From the NCBI GenBank assembly GCA_027943245.1, contig JANDJZ010000024.1:182848-246847 (forward strand): a stretch of 64,000 nt of DNA, read 5' to 3'. Shown here one piece after another: positions 32,638 through 43,490 of this stretch. Both the position numbers and the translations under genes were made by a program. Below the pieces are notes generated by a model that worked only from the letters and a program-made list of their open reading frames with translations, did not search any database and was not told where the DNA came from. This DNA is from Acanthamoeba sp. SK_2022b (taxonomy: Eukaryota; Discosea; Longamoebia; Acanthamoebidae). How positions within the stretch are numbered: the first letter of the stretch is position 1; each line of letters opens with the position of its first letter.

Positions 32638-33055
32638 CTTGCGCTACGTCCAATTCGAAGCGATTTTGCGTAGCCACGAATTTCAAACACCAAATCTTAC
32701 CCAGAGCGTCACAAAGCGTGTCTGTATCGTGCTTCGGCGAGGAGGTGCGCGGATGATCAGATGAAAGGTACTGATTTTCCCAGGCGCGCCAAAAGGTGCC
32801 GTTGTTCTCGCGCGTTCCAAGAATATTTTAGCGGACGAGCGCAGTCCAGCAGAGCAAAACCTACCATCCTTGAGAAATCGTTCGGGAACTTGGGGTTGAT
32901 GTGTGAATTTATTTACCTAATTATACGCAGTAGATTCTACGCACGTTCCTCTACATGGTGGCTTCTAAACTGGACCCAAAAAGAAAGACATAGAGGCTGT
33001 TTCCATTTTCCTCCTTCTAATGTGTTCCGCTTGTTCGTCGGTTGTGCGTAGTAGC
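32638..33055. other. Intergenic region upstream of Nse4
   Basis: 418 nt between Nse4's start codon and the microprotein's stop. It holds the E2F-like site at 32783-32794. An AT-rich part lies at about 32880-32960. No coding sequence is apparent. Confidence 0.5.
32783..32794 (-). promoter_or_regulatory. E2F/DP-type site upstream of Nse4
   Basis: On the minus strand the sequence is TTTTGGCGCGCC, a strong match to the E2F consensus TTTSSCGC, 146-157 nt upstream of the Nse4 ATG and in promoter position. Cell-cycle control of a Smc5/6 subunit would make sense. Sequence match only. Confidence 0.5.
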
Positions 33056-33229
33056 TTACTGCTCGCCGCGCCTAGACCACCAGCCGAGAAGAGCGCAGGT
33101 ACCGATGAAGGCGATGAAGAGACCGATGAGGAGGGCGATGGTGTCGCCAGCAGCGTCCCAAGCGTGAGCCGACGAGACGAACGAAGCGAAAACGATCAGG
33201 ATGAACGAGATGAGGAACTGCAGCTGCAT
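33056..33229 (-). CDS. 57-residue membrane microprotein
   Basis: A single-exon ORF from ATG 33229 to TAA 33056. It starts MQLQFLISFILIVFASFVSS with AHA, a clear signal peptide or first helix, followed by WDAAGDT, a second helix IALLIGLFIAFIGTCALLGW, and a short basic end WSRRGEQ. Codon use is strongly GC-ending like neighbouring genes, which argues that it is translated. No family is recognised. Either a cleaved one-helix type I microprotein or a two-helix hairpin protein. It lies upstream of Nse4 in the same orientation, and the RFX gene ends 228 nt beyond its start. Confidence 0.65.
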   Translation of the reverse strand: MQLQFLISFILIVFASFVSSAHAWDAAGDTIALLIGLFIAFIGTCALLGWWSRRGEQ

Positions 33230-33456
33230 TCTGTCTGGAGTAGGGTGCGGCGTCCAATTATTAGGGAATTGCTGTTGTACCGATTTGATCGACTAAGGAC
33301 AAGACGCCTATTGCCGTCACAAAAAATGGCTTAGAAATTCTTCTCCGGATTCCGCACTAGAAGTCGACATTAATAAGAAAGCGAAAACGAACACCCCCTC
33401 GTTGAACACTTCGCTTCGGCGAGTTTCATGCCAAGAGTACACACCTTAAAAGGGTG

Positions 33457-36317
33457 TCAAGGTCGCAAAGAGCTATGCATTACAGTGAGAGTGCCTGGCG
33501 AAGAGGGAGAGCTGAATCCAATCCACGGGGCAGACGAGATGCTGGCCATGATGGCATCGACCACGAAGGCGTGAACGGTGCCCACCCAGTTAAACCGCGC
33601 GGCAAAGGGAACCAGCACATCTCTTAACAGCTGCAGCAGCCGAACCTCGCGGCATCGCGCCAGGATGTTGAAAGCGTTCTTGCATATAATGAAGTTGTTT
33701 GAGGAGAGCTCGTGCATGGCAATGATCATCATCGGCTTGTCCATGCTTGTCAAGTGCAGGATCAGCTCTCTGCACGGCTGACAGTCAGCCGATCGCCGTC
33801 ATCACCACACGGGCACTACATATAAAGATTGCGCGTACTTGGCTGACTCGTTTTGCTTGTGCGAATTAAGGCCGACGTAGATGAGAGTGCGGATGCCCAG
33901 CACGTAAGCGCGGATCAAGTTATAGGTCTACGCGAGGGAGAGACGCCACACGGCTTGAACCTTGTGTACGTAATCAAGAAGCTATTCGGGTAGCGTGACC
34001 GGTACCTGCATGGCCGGCACCTCTTCCTGGTTCGCCTTGTAGCGAAGCAGAGCTCTCAACAGGTCCTGCGCCTCCACGAGCAGATGTCCGAGTATGCGTT
34101 TGCTCTCCTGTTGATCTTCGAGCGTGCTCGAGCCTGGAAGACATGGTCGGTTCACGCAGCGAACTCATGCGTTTGATACCGAGCGTGAAAGAGCGCAACG
34201 CACCGCTCATACAGTAGCTGAACTGCTGGAGGAGGACGCCGTAGATCACGCTCATCCGGTGGTGCAGCTGGCCAGTCGGCTGCCGCGGTATCTTGGTGAC
34301 CAGCCACTTTTTCTTAAAGGGCGGCCTCTTTTTAACTTCCTGCAGGAGGGCCGACGTGTTCTTCATCTCATGCAAGGCCTGCATGCTGGCAATGCGACCG
34401 AGATCAGGTCAGTAAGTCACCGTACAGAGACTCTCCGCAGTTTGGTGGAGTACACCCTACCCTAGGAGCCCAATATAGGTCTCATCGTTGATGGCCCCGA
34501 TGGATTCGCAGATCCTGGCGCCCACGGAGACGCAGTACACCTCCTTACGGTGTCCCTCCTCTTCGTTGGCCGAGTAGAAGCGGCACCACCACGAGAGGGG
34601 TATCAGCGCTGCCGCGATGTCGTAGTTCGGTTCAGCCGACAACGCCTCCAGCTGCATGTAGGCCTGTTGTGCAGGTGGGTGTGACGGAGTGAGGAAAGGG
34701 AAGCGATTTTAGCTCACGAGGAGAGTGCACCCTATTGTAGAACTCCCTTGCCGCGTCCAAATAACCACAAAGGAAGCTCGCTTCACAGAAGGCACGTGTG
34801 AGCGAGCTGTAGCAGGGGCTGAGGTTTGGGGCCCGGTCTACCTTGTGTGAGCATGACGTAGGAGGAAAACGCGTGCGGGCTGACCTCCTGGCTGCCCTCT
34901 GTGGTTGTCAAGAGCCAGCTTAGCGAGGAGTCCTCCAGGCAGAGGGGATTGACCGGCGCTATGTTCCACAACTCGCGCCGGTAGATCGAACTGTTCAGGT
35001 GCGTCATGTCATGCAACAGTGCAAAGATCGCCATGAGCAGCGAAGTACAACGTGCGGTTAGTCGAACGAGCCGCGCACCTGCATTCGCTGGCCACTTGTA
35101 TGAGCGTGAGGTGAGTGCCAGACGCCCACGCGTCTCTCGTTATCCGCTGGTAGTACTCATCGGGACCACGCTGCGCCTTTCTGATGATGCCTGTGGTCCC
35201 GTGGGCACCGTAGTCGTCTAGTCGTGGCAGTGCCGAGGCCTCCTCCTCCTCCTCGACCTCCCCCTCATCGCGTTGTTCGTTTCTTCTCCTCTTCCTGTGG
35301 CTGATCGACACGAACCGGTGGACCTTGACCAACGGCTCCTCTCCCTCCTCCTGAAACTCGTGCCGTTCAAGCTTTACTCCAGCCGTCGGGGTTGTGCTCG
35401 ACATCTCGCTCGTCTCGTCATCAGACCCCACGGTCTGCGAAGCCACTTCCCCAAGGTCGCCGCTCACACCTCCGTCGATAGTCACCGGTGGCTCTGGGTT
35501 CAGGAGCATCGCCAGCCAATCCGGTGCTCCAGCAGTAGCTCGCGAGACGGAGGTTACGCAGGTCGAGGTTCGTGATGGGCAAGGCGCTGGAGGTGTTGGT
35601 GTTGGTGCTGGCGGCGATGTCGTGGCTGAACGACCGCGACCCGAGCCGAACAGATGTGGCCTCTTCTTGCTGGTCGTCTCGGCGTCTGGCTCACGCCAAG
35701 GGACCAATCAGACCTCCGCAGAGAGGCGGAAAACGGGGGTGAGGCAAGGGTACGATCTTCAGGGACCCACACCAGTCGGTCGGCCTGCGCCTTGGCCAGC
35801 AGGCGTGCCTGTTCCTCTCGTTCGCGGCGCCTCGCCTCGATGACGCTGAGCTCCTCGGGGTCGACCATGTTACGCCACTCGATGTTGAGGTAGTGCATCT
35901 TGTTCTGCCGTCGCTGGCCCAAGCGCCGGGCTCCTGTTGCTGGGAAGACTCTCTACGGGGACCGGATTGTGTGAACGATCAGCTGCGAAGACAGGAACTG
36001 CAGACTCGTTGGTCTTGGAACCTTGAATAGCTTGCCAAAGGCAGCTTGGTTGGTGCTCTCGAGTTTCTCGTCGCAGCACTCCTGCAGGTAGGCCGAGTAT
36101 ATATCCTGGCGCGACACGGCGTGTCCCTCCTTCTCGACCAACACGCGCTTCAGCCTGGGGCGGCAACACGAAAGACTCAGAAAGTTGTTACCAGGCGAAG
36201 AGAAGTGCGCACGTACCAGGCAGTGACGTGGCACACAGCGTCCTCCTTGCGCACTAGCCTCTGGCCAGGGTCGCCCAAACTACTTTGTCCCAGACGCAGC
36301 TCGCCCTCCTTGTCCAT
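33457..36317 (-). CDS. RFX-family transcription factor, paralogue A
   Basis: ATG 36317 begins MDKEGELRLGQSSLGDPGQR. The RFX winged-helix domain is spread over three exons: VTAW joined to LKRVLVEKEGHAVSRQDIYS, then AYLQECCDEKLESTNQAAFG with KLFK, then VFPATGARRLGQRRQNKMHY and LNIEWRN. The 'AFGKLF', 'FP', 'RRLGxR' and 'K-H-Y' positions are those of the RFX DNA-recognition fold. The middle is Pro/Ser and Glu rich with KVHRFVSISHRKRRRNEQRD, a likely nuclear signal. The C-terminal half is helical, with IAAALIPLSWWCRFYSANEE, ARICESIGAINDETYIGLL and MMIIAMHELSSNNFIICKNA. That half matches paralogue B block by block and is not a known animal RFX dimerisation domain that I can name. Confidence 0.82.
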
Positions 36318-36631
36318 CTTGCTTCGGTCTGTGGTCACGAGAATGTGCCAGGAAGTAATACGCGCCACTGCCCGTTGCAACAAGCCTGTTTTAGGCAACA
36401 TAGCGCCTCTCGTTTATTGGTTGTACGGCAGCAGAAATTTCTCAACGAATGATCCACAACCACGCAGATTCGATCGTTCCCATCATTGGTTGCATGGGTT
36501 GGCTCTAACCGCCAATGCAGGGACGCCCAGTATACCCCATTACGGTATATCTTGCGACCAATAGCAGCGTGCGGCCGCACCAGCCCCAGTTGCATCTATC
36601 TTCTACTTCTACAAAGCCACGCACAAGGTTG
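36318..36631. other. Spacer between tandem RFX genes
   Basis: 314 nt between the start codon of paralogue A and the stop codon of paralogue B. It must contain paralogue A's promoter. No TATA box or coding frame is evident. Confidence 0.45.
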
Positions 36632-39600
36632 CTACACCACCTCGCTCTGGCTGCCGATTGCGGGGTCCTCACTGCCAAGGTCGACGATCGGGGCCAGGTC
36701 GCTCCAGGAGAAGCGGCGCGGATCTTGCAGCTGCGCGACATCCCCCTCCTCGCTCGCTCCTTCGTGCCCTGCCGCCGTCGACTCGGCTGCGTGCTGATCC
36801 ACCGGCCAGTACTGGTGCTGCTGGACGGGAAGCGGCTCGGTAAAGAACTCGACCGGGGCGGTGGGCAGCGCCGAGTGAGGGAGCGAGGCGCTAGAAGTCG
36901 GGACGACGGGCGGGGCCTCGTACTGCTCCGTCACGACCTCGTATTGGGCAATGGGCTGGCCGGGAGGAGCGAAGGTCGGCGTCGCTGCTGCCCCATGAAT
37001 CTGCCCCGTGGCCTCCACCACGTCGTCATAGTAGGGACAGGCAGGCAGCTGGGCCGGCTGGCAGTTGAACGCGACGAGGTCGCTCGGGCCGCGCGAAGCC
37101 GCTTTCGTGGCGTAGTGCGACGGGAGCGGGGCCGCCTTGGTGCGCCTCTCCCGCGAAGCCTGCCGCTCGTGGGTGATCTTGAGGATGGCGGCGGTGGTGT
37201 ACTCAAAGGTGCGGGCGATCCAGTAGAAGCGTCCCACGTGGGGCTCGAGCCTGGCCTTGAACTGCGCCAAGAGCTGACAGCCGGCGCTGTCGCGGTAGGC
37301 AGCCACGATCTCGATAGTGTGCTTGATGAGCAGGAAATCGTTGGAAGCCAACTCGTGCAGGCAGATGATCATCATCGGCACGGCCACGCTCAGCATATGC
37401 AGCAACAGCTCCCTTTGATACGTGAACCCATCATCAGTTCACTGATGCTTTTCATACAACACGGCACGCGACACACAACTAAAGATGAACAGGGCGCGAA
37501 CTTGGCGGCTTCGAGTTGCTTGTCCGAGTACAAGCACTGATAAATCACGGCACGCACGCCCAGCGCGAGAGAGAGGATCATGTTGTAGGTCTGCGCAGCG
37601 AGTAGTGTTGGCCACATCAAAGCCGAGGCCAATAACTCGGTGAGCGCGCGAGACACGGGGAGGAGGCGGGGGCGGCATTCACCTGCTGGGGCAGCGTGTT
37701 CTTGTTTTTGGCCTTCTTGTACCGCAGCGTGCGGATGACTTCTTCGGTATTGATGAGCAGTTCAGCCAGGCGGGCCAAGCTCAACTCCAGACCCTCCATG
37801 CCTGCACGCATATTATACCAAGATAAAGTGAGCGAGGTCGTCATAGTTGAGCGAGCCACGAGATACGCCCGTGGCGGTCACACCTTTGGTGCGCGTGTCA
37901 AAGTGCTGTAGGAAGTCGGCGTGGTAGTTGCACATGGTTGAGTGCAGCACGAGGTCGGGCGACTGCGTCGGGGGCGAGGTGTCCTTGAACCGCCAGCTCC
38001 TCGTGTAAGACGGATGGCTCGCAGCCTCCATCATCTTCTCCATCGGGCTCTTCATCTCCTGAATGGACATGAACCTGCACACGCACACGTACATGTACAA
38101 TGCAGCACATCAGCCTCTCTAGCCCCCCCCCCCCGGTGCCTCGCTCATTGTGTGATGCTGAAGAGTACTGAATGAATCCGAAGTAGGCGCTGTCGTTGAT
38201 AGCCCCGACTCTCTGACATATCTGCGCGCCGAGCGTGGCATAGTAGACCTGCGTTTTGACCCCCTCCTCCGCGCTGTTGGAGTAGAAGCGGGCCCACCAC
38301 GCGAGGGGCACCAGCGCGGCCGCCACGTCGTAGTCGCTCGAGTCAAACAGATCACCCAGTTGGTGTCTCGCACGATTGAAGAACTCCCTCGACGCGCTGA
38401 TGTGTCCACTAATGAACGCCGCTACACACCACACACACGCATGCCCACACGATCGGTTGTACGAAGCAAGAGGGGAGGGAGAAAGGCGCGAAAGGAGGAG
38501 TAGATGTGGGAGGGGGTGTATGTACACATGGTGAGCATGCTGTAGGTGGAGAGCGCCTGCGAGTTGACGTCCTCTCTCTCCTCGGTGAGGAAGTTGGAGA
38601 GCAGGGAGTCGTCGAGGCAGGCAGGGTTCATGGGCACGATATTCCACATCTCCCGCTTGTAGGTCACCCTGCCGTCGACCCACCGCGTGTGAGCGTTACA
38701 CCACAATAGTCGTTCTGTGGAAAGGGGAGAGGGAGGGGTGACGCCGTACGTGCACTCCCTGACCATGTCCATGCGGGCGAGGTGGGCTCCCGAGACCCAC
38801 GCCGCGCTCACTTGCCGGTGGTAGTGGTCGCTGTAGTGGTCCTGGCGCCTCCTGCTGCACGTCGCGGTCTGCCACGGCAGCGCCTTGCGCCACTCTTCGG
38901 GAGCGAAGCCGGGCGCGTTCTGGAAGTAGCGACGCAGCTCCTGCATGCCCGTGTGCTCGTCCAACGGCTGCCGGTTGTGTCCCCGGTGATACGCCTCCTT
39001 CTCGCCTTGCAGGCCGCCCGGCCGTCGCCTTCGGTCGCTTTCGCTTTCTCTGTCCGCCCAGCTTCCGGCTCCTCCGTGCGTCGCGTTTGTTGGGTGTGGC
39101 TCCAGCTCCTCGCCGGTCTCTGTGACGAGAAGCGGCGACGAATGAATCTCGATCACCGTGTTGTTCGGCCTCTGATGAATGCTGTCCGGCTGGGATGGCT
39201 GCCATGGCGTTGTGTTCGTGCTCGTGCTCGTGTTCGTGCTCGTGCTCGTGTTCGTGTTCGTCACGGCTGACGATCCCGCGTCGGGCTGAGAAAGCTTTCT
39301 CTTCCCGGAGGGGCGGGCGCGCTCGGCCACTGTCGCTGGGGGTCGGCCGGCCACGTTCTGCGGAGCGGCCTGAGCAGGCGGGCCGTCTTCTACCCAGGTG
39401 AGGGAGAACTCGGCCCGTGGCTGCGCGGGGGTCTGGTTGCAGTGGGCGATGTCATTCAAGTCGAGGCGGTCGCGCCACTCGACACCGTTGTAGTGCATCT
39501 TGTTGCCCTTGCGGTTGCCCAAGCGTCGCGAGCCCACCTCCCCAAAGCATGCCTGGGTGTGGTTGTTAAATGTGTTGTGTGAATCAAACGTTAACAGGTG

Positions 39601-39903
39601 AAGCGAAGCTGCCCCAACTCACAGCCGGAGTCATAATTGGGGGGGGGGGCGCACCTTGAAAAGCTTGCCCAGGCTGGCTGGGTTTGTGGGTTGGAGGTTG
39701 TGGGCCGCGCACTCGTCTTTGTGAGCGTGGTACATCTCTTCGCGTGAGACAGTGCTTCCCGGCTTTAATACGAAGGTGCGCGACAGCCTGTGCCCACCAA
39801 CTCCAACCCATGAAAAGGAGGGCAGGAGGGGAAAAGGCAGAGGGGGTACGCACCATTGCCGTATGTGCTCCAGCGACGCTTCCCTATCACCGCTCGCCTC
39901 CAT
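36632..39903 (-). CDS. RFX-family transcription factor, paralogue B
   Basis: ATG 39903 begins MEASGDREASLEHIRQW, spliced to LSRTFVLKPGSTVSREEMYH, AHKDECAAHNLQPTNPASLG with KLFK, and then CFGEVGSRRLGNRKGNKMHY with NGVEWRDR: an RFX winged helix (Arg-Arg-Leu-Gly and Lys-Met-His-Tyr present). The next exon carries a Thr/Asn/Ser repeat. The helical C-terminal half parallels paralogue A (VAAALVPLAWWARFYSNSAE, AQICQRVGAINDSAYFGFIQ, MMIICLHELASNDFLLIKHT). B has an extra Gln/Pro/Ala-rich tail of about 170 residues (QYEVVTEQYEAPPVVPTSSA region) missing from A, which resembles an activation domain. Both genes are in the same orientation, 314 nt apart: a local duplication. Confidence 0.82.
39190..39263 (-). 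repeat. Short coding repeat (TNTSTSTN) in RFX paralogue B
   Basis: Runs of GTGCTC and GTGTTC hexamers on the plus strand encode NTNTSTSTNTSTSTNTTP on the minus strand. In frame, likely unstable in length, and a disordered spacer in the protein. Confidence 0.8.
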
Positions 39904-40013
39904 GGCTCAAGTTTTCCGCTGCCGAGGCAAGCACCGCTGTGCTGGCGTGCTCGTGGCTGGGGACGTCCCGCACCAGCAATCCACGCCGGAACTATTGTTT
40001 AATTCGAAAAAAT

Positions 40014-42222
40014 TTAACGCGTTCGAGACGTTACCAAAACAACGTTGCCCAAAACGGAGATCCAGACACAAACGGCTTGGGCAAGCTGGCCGATCACAAG
40101 GACGCTGGCCATGGCGCGCAGTAGCACGATGGCTGACGCTTGCGGTGGGCCGCCCACTGGCGATGTAGCATAACATCGGGGTTCTCGTGTGCGGACTGAG
40201 GCAGGGCGACTGTCACACCGATACACAGTGTCAATCGTAGCGCACTCTGACCTTCCCACCCGGTGGCAAGCGTACCAGGGTAGGAAACGAAGTAGTAGCG
40301 CTCGAACAGCAGCTTCATGGAGGTGTTCTTAACGATTTCACCGTCAAGCCACGCCCACGAGGCCGCCGAGAGGTCCTTTAGACCATAGCCAGCCGGTCCA
40401 GTTTTAGCAAGGCTGCCGCTGTCGACCTCCTGGTTGTAAAAGGGCGAGAGTGGAGAGTATTCCAGCTCCAGCGTCGGCTGTGAGCCCTCGTTGGCCTCGG
40501 TGATGTTGATATAGTGCTGCCAGTAGTTCAGCAGATCGCCCGTCTTCCTGTCGTACGAGAACACTCGGATCCCTGTGACCAGTAGCAGCGCCACCTCAAT
40601 GAAACGGACTGTGCTGCACGGGACAGCGGCCGTAGCTCCACCAGCGGGAAAACGAAAAGGTACCGGTGTTGAAGAGCGGCACCACCGCCGGATTGACGAG
40701 CACGGTACCCATGCCGTCGGGCATCACGAAGAAGGAGTCGACGTGCTTGTCCGCGTAGAGATGGCCTGAAGAAGCGCACGTAATGAGCAGGTTTGATCAC
40801 TATCCAAACGAAAAGCTACTGGCAATACCAGACTCGCAGAACAAGGGTACCTTTGATGCGATCCTTGTGGGCGTTGGTGAAGCTGTAGTACTTGTCGAGG
40901 CACGAGGGAAAGTACACTTTATCGCCATTCAAGGGCGCAGCTGCCATAGCGAACCGAATCATGATGGTTAGACCGAATGGCGTGTTACACGCTGCGATGA
41001 TTGTTGTCGGTACCGAGCGGTGGTATGTGTCCATGAATGATGAAGTTCATGTGCTTGTGAGCAGGGTCAGACACCACCTTTTCCATCCACTCAAACTGAA
41101 CAGCACCTGCCGCAGTAGGAAGTCACCACCGTGAGCGACCGACTGACTCCTAGTTGTAGGTAGTGTATGGGTGCTGCTCATGGCTGTATGGTATTGGTTA
41201 CCGGGCGAGTCAGGCAGGCCGCACGCAGTCTGATCGGTCAGGGCACAATTCCTCTGCGTCCAAAACATCGTGTTCAGCGACAGGACCAGCAGGTGGTTGC
41301 TGACCTTTGTGTACATGAAGCCGCCTGCAGCGAGCATGACGACAGGCATTAGTCCAATTATTCCATTAAGGTCGTGGCATCAACGAAAGAGAAGAGGCAG
41401 AGCGAACCGCGAATGAAATCCTGGCCACTGTCCACGTACTTGAGGTAGCTGCTCCAGATCTGCGAGAAGTTGCGGGTGATGGACAGGTTCTCTCTCTCGC
41501 CAATGCAGTTCTCGAAGCAGTCGTTGTTCCCCAGGACCGGGATCACCCACGAATAGTCGTTGGTGGCCTTGCGCAAGAGACCCGTCACCATGCTCGTCTC
41601 CGTGAATATGTCTGTGCACGATCGTGTTGCACAGCCGGGCGCGATTAAGAGGCGGGCACTCGTCCACTGGTGAGTGCTGTACCGTCAGGGCTGGTAGCGC
41701 TGTGCCTGCCGGTGTCTCCCGACCACAGAATGAAGTCGGGCTTCAGCTGGCTGGTCAGGCTGCCCAGCTCCTTGAGCGCTTCCACGACGAGCGAGCGCGG
41801 CGAGTCTGCGCCCTGTTTCGGGTAAGCAGCCCCATCAGTCTCACATGTGACCACTTATTACGGCGAGAGGAGGCCAACCGACAAGGGCGTGCCGAAGGGC
41901 TGGCATCCGTCTTGTTGCGCCGGTGGCACTACACCACGGCAGTAGCGTGCTATCGCACCCTGTGTGGTATAATCTGCCAGCGTACAGATTAAATTGGAAT
42001 TTCTAAGGAGATTATGAGTGATTTTGGTATACCCTGGTCATAGTGCACATCTCCAAATTGAATGAAGGTGCCAACGTCGCTCTCGTCAGCGACAGGCGGG
42101 AAGGAATGCGGAAGCGGAGCAGCGCTAAGACGCAACGCAAAACAGATAACGAAGGAGAAGACAAAAAAGAGGCAACCGGTCCGTCCACTGCCCACCCGCC
42201 AACTTCGCGCAGTGCCCCCCAT
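40014..42222 (-). CDS. Endopolyphosphatase / acid-sphingomyelinase-like phosphoesterase
   Basis: ATG 42222 gives an N-terminal signal segment (TGCLFFVFSFVICFALRLSA). Metallophosphoesterase motifs in order are FIQFGDVHYDQ (D-x-H), FILWSGDTGRH (G-D), VIPVLGNNDCFENC (G-N-N-D, as in Ppn1, where related sphingomyelinases have G-N-H-D) and NFIIHGHIPPLGT (G-H). Additional blocks include SNHLLVLSLNTMFW and VFSYDRKTGDLLNYWQHYIN. All metal-binding residues are present. The C-terminus splices to a hydrophobic stretch (LLRAMASVLVIGQLAQAVCV, WISVLGNVVLV), read as a membrane anchor with a short tail SRTR. The enzyme is probably in the endolysosomal lumen or outside the cell. GNND favours polyphosphate hydrolysis, but sphingolipid or nucleotide substrates remain possible. 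The final exon choice is moderately secure. Confidence 0.75.
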
Positions 42223-42705
42223 CAGAAGGCACCGGCACTGACACACGCGCTTAAACGGTTGTTATTGTGCTTTCCGCATTTTATTAGTTATTGGCCCGGG
42301 CCAGGGCACACCACATTAATTTTATTTTGATAAAAGTGGCGGTGGGACGGCTGATAACTGGCATGTGGATGAACCCTGCTCCCTGAGTGTTGTACCCAAG
42401 GGGTAGTGGGACAAAGCCAATTTGGCACACCACAGAGGGCAGAAGGTTGATTGTTCTGGTGGGAACATACAAGGTTGTCTTATTCAAGTGAGTGATGGGT
42501 TGGCAACTTGCTGCATGGTAGTTTTTTTCATCTGTATCATTGTTGATTTTATTTTGACGTGGTGCTTCAGTTACTGCTGGCGAAATCATCATCTTTCAGA
42601 CTCACACACCACAACTTTTTCTGAACTTTGTGGAAAAGCGATTGCCATCCATTGAAAAGGAGAACCCAACAAAGCGCGACCACGCCTTGGGAGAGGGCAG
42701 TTTGT
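42223..42705. other. Divergent gap with CpG-free patch and palindrome
   Basis: Between the phosphoesterase start (-) and an orphan ORF (+). TGGCCCGGGCCA at 42292-42303 is a perfect 12-bp palindrome. From 42350 to 42556 there is no CpG. No coding sequence is apparent. Confidence 0.6.
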
Positions 42706-43490
42706 ATGATGCAGACCAAAGATAGGGGAAACGAGAGCGCAACAGGAACAGAATGGGAGGTGCTGCACAAGTGGATACGTTGGGTGGTGGCCTCACAACA
42801 ACTGTCGCCCAGGAGGTTCTGCGAATGGCCTAAGGTGCCCTACTCAGGGTCAGCCAGCCTCTACTTCGAGGCGGAAGGAGTCAAGTATCCGCCTTCAACA
42901 ATGCCTGGCTCCTTCGGGTCGCAGTTCCTAGATGCTGTGAAGGCGGCCAAGCGAGCTTATGATCACGATGGTCAACTACCAACTATAACCAAGACATGAC
43001 GGTTGAGGAGCGATTCTTAGATTTCTACTCTCGGGCGGTGGGGCGGCTCCAGCCAATGGGTCTGGTTAGCATGCGCCTCGCACCAGGCTCGGCGGATGGA
43101 AATATCCTCTTGGTGTTGGTGTGGACAGGCGTGACACGCGACGAGGAGTCCAGCCGCGCCCTCTTGCATAGCTTGGAGGGCTGGCCCTTTGACAACAACT
43201 TCACTGTACGCACATCTCGTGCGTGGCCCCTCAGAAGTTTAGTAAAACATTGGTCGGAATCAGCTACTCGCACCCAGCTGTCACAAGCTCCTGCTTGGCC
43301 CAATGCCTCGGGGAACCTGCGTGCTGCAGATCTCGCATTGTGTCCACTGCTTGGTTACTTGTGTCTCATTGATGTAGGGAGGCATGCAGCAGACAATCAC
43401 CGACGGGTCAAACACTGTACATTCACCGCTCAGAACTCTTCTTCGTTGTACATAGGATTGTGGAAGACGTTGTTCGGTGGTGAAGCTTGA
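42706..43490 (+). CDS. Orphan locus, two overlapping reading frames (hypothetical)
   Basis: An ATG at 42706 opens a 97-codon frame (EWEVLHKWIRWVVASQQLSP, then FCEWPKVPYSGSASLYFEAE, then FGSQFLDAVKAAKRAYDHDG). It ends in TGA that overlaps the ATG of a second frame at 42997 (VEERFLDFYSRAVGRLQPMG, then LLVLVWTGVTRDEESSRALL). Both look protein-like, so the likeliest explanations are an intron or a frameshift joining them near 42960-43000. I could not find a convincing donor and acceptor. The second frame's last part (43430-43490) is antisense to the receptor tail and may be spurious. No family is recognised. Confidence 0.35.
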
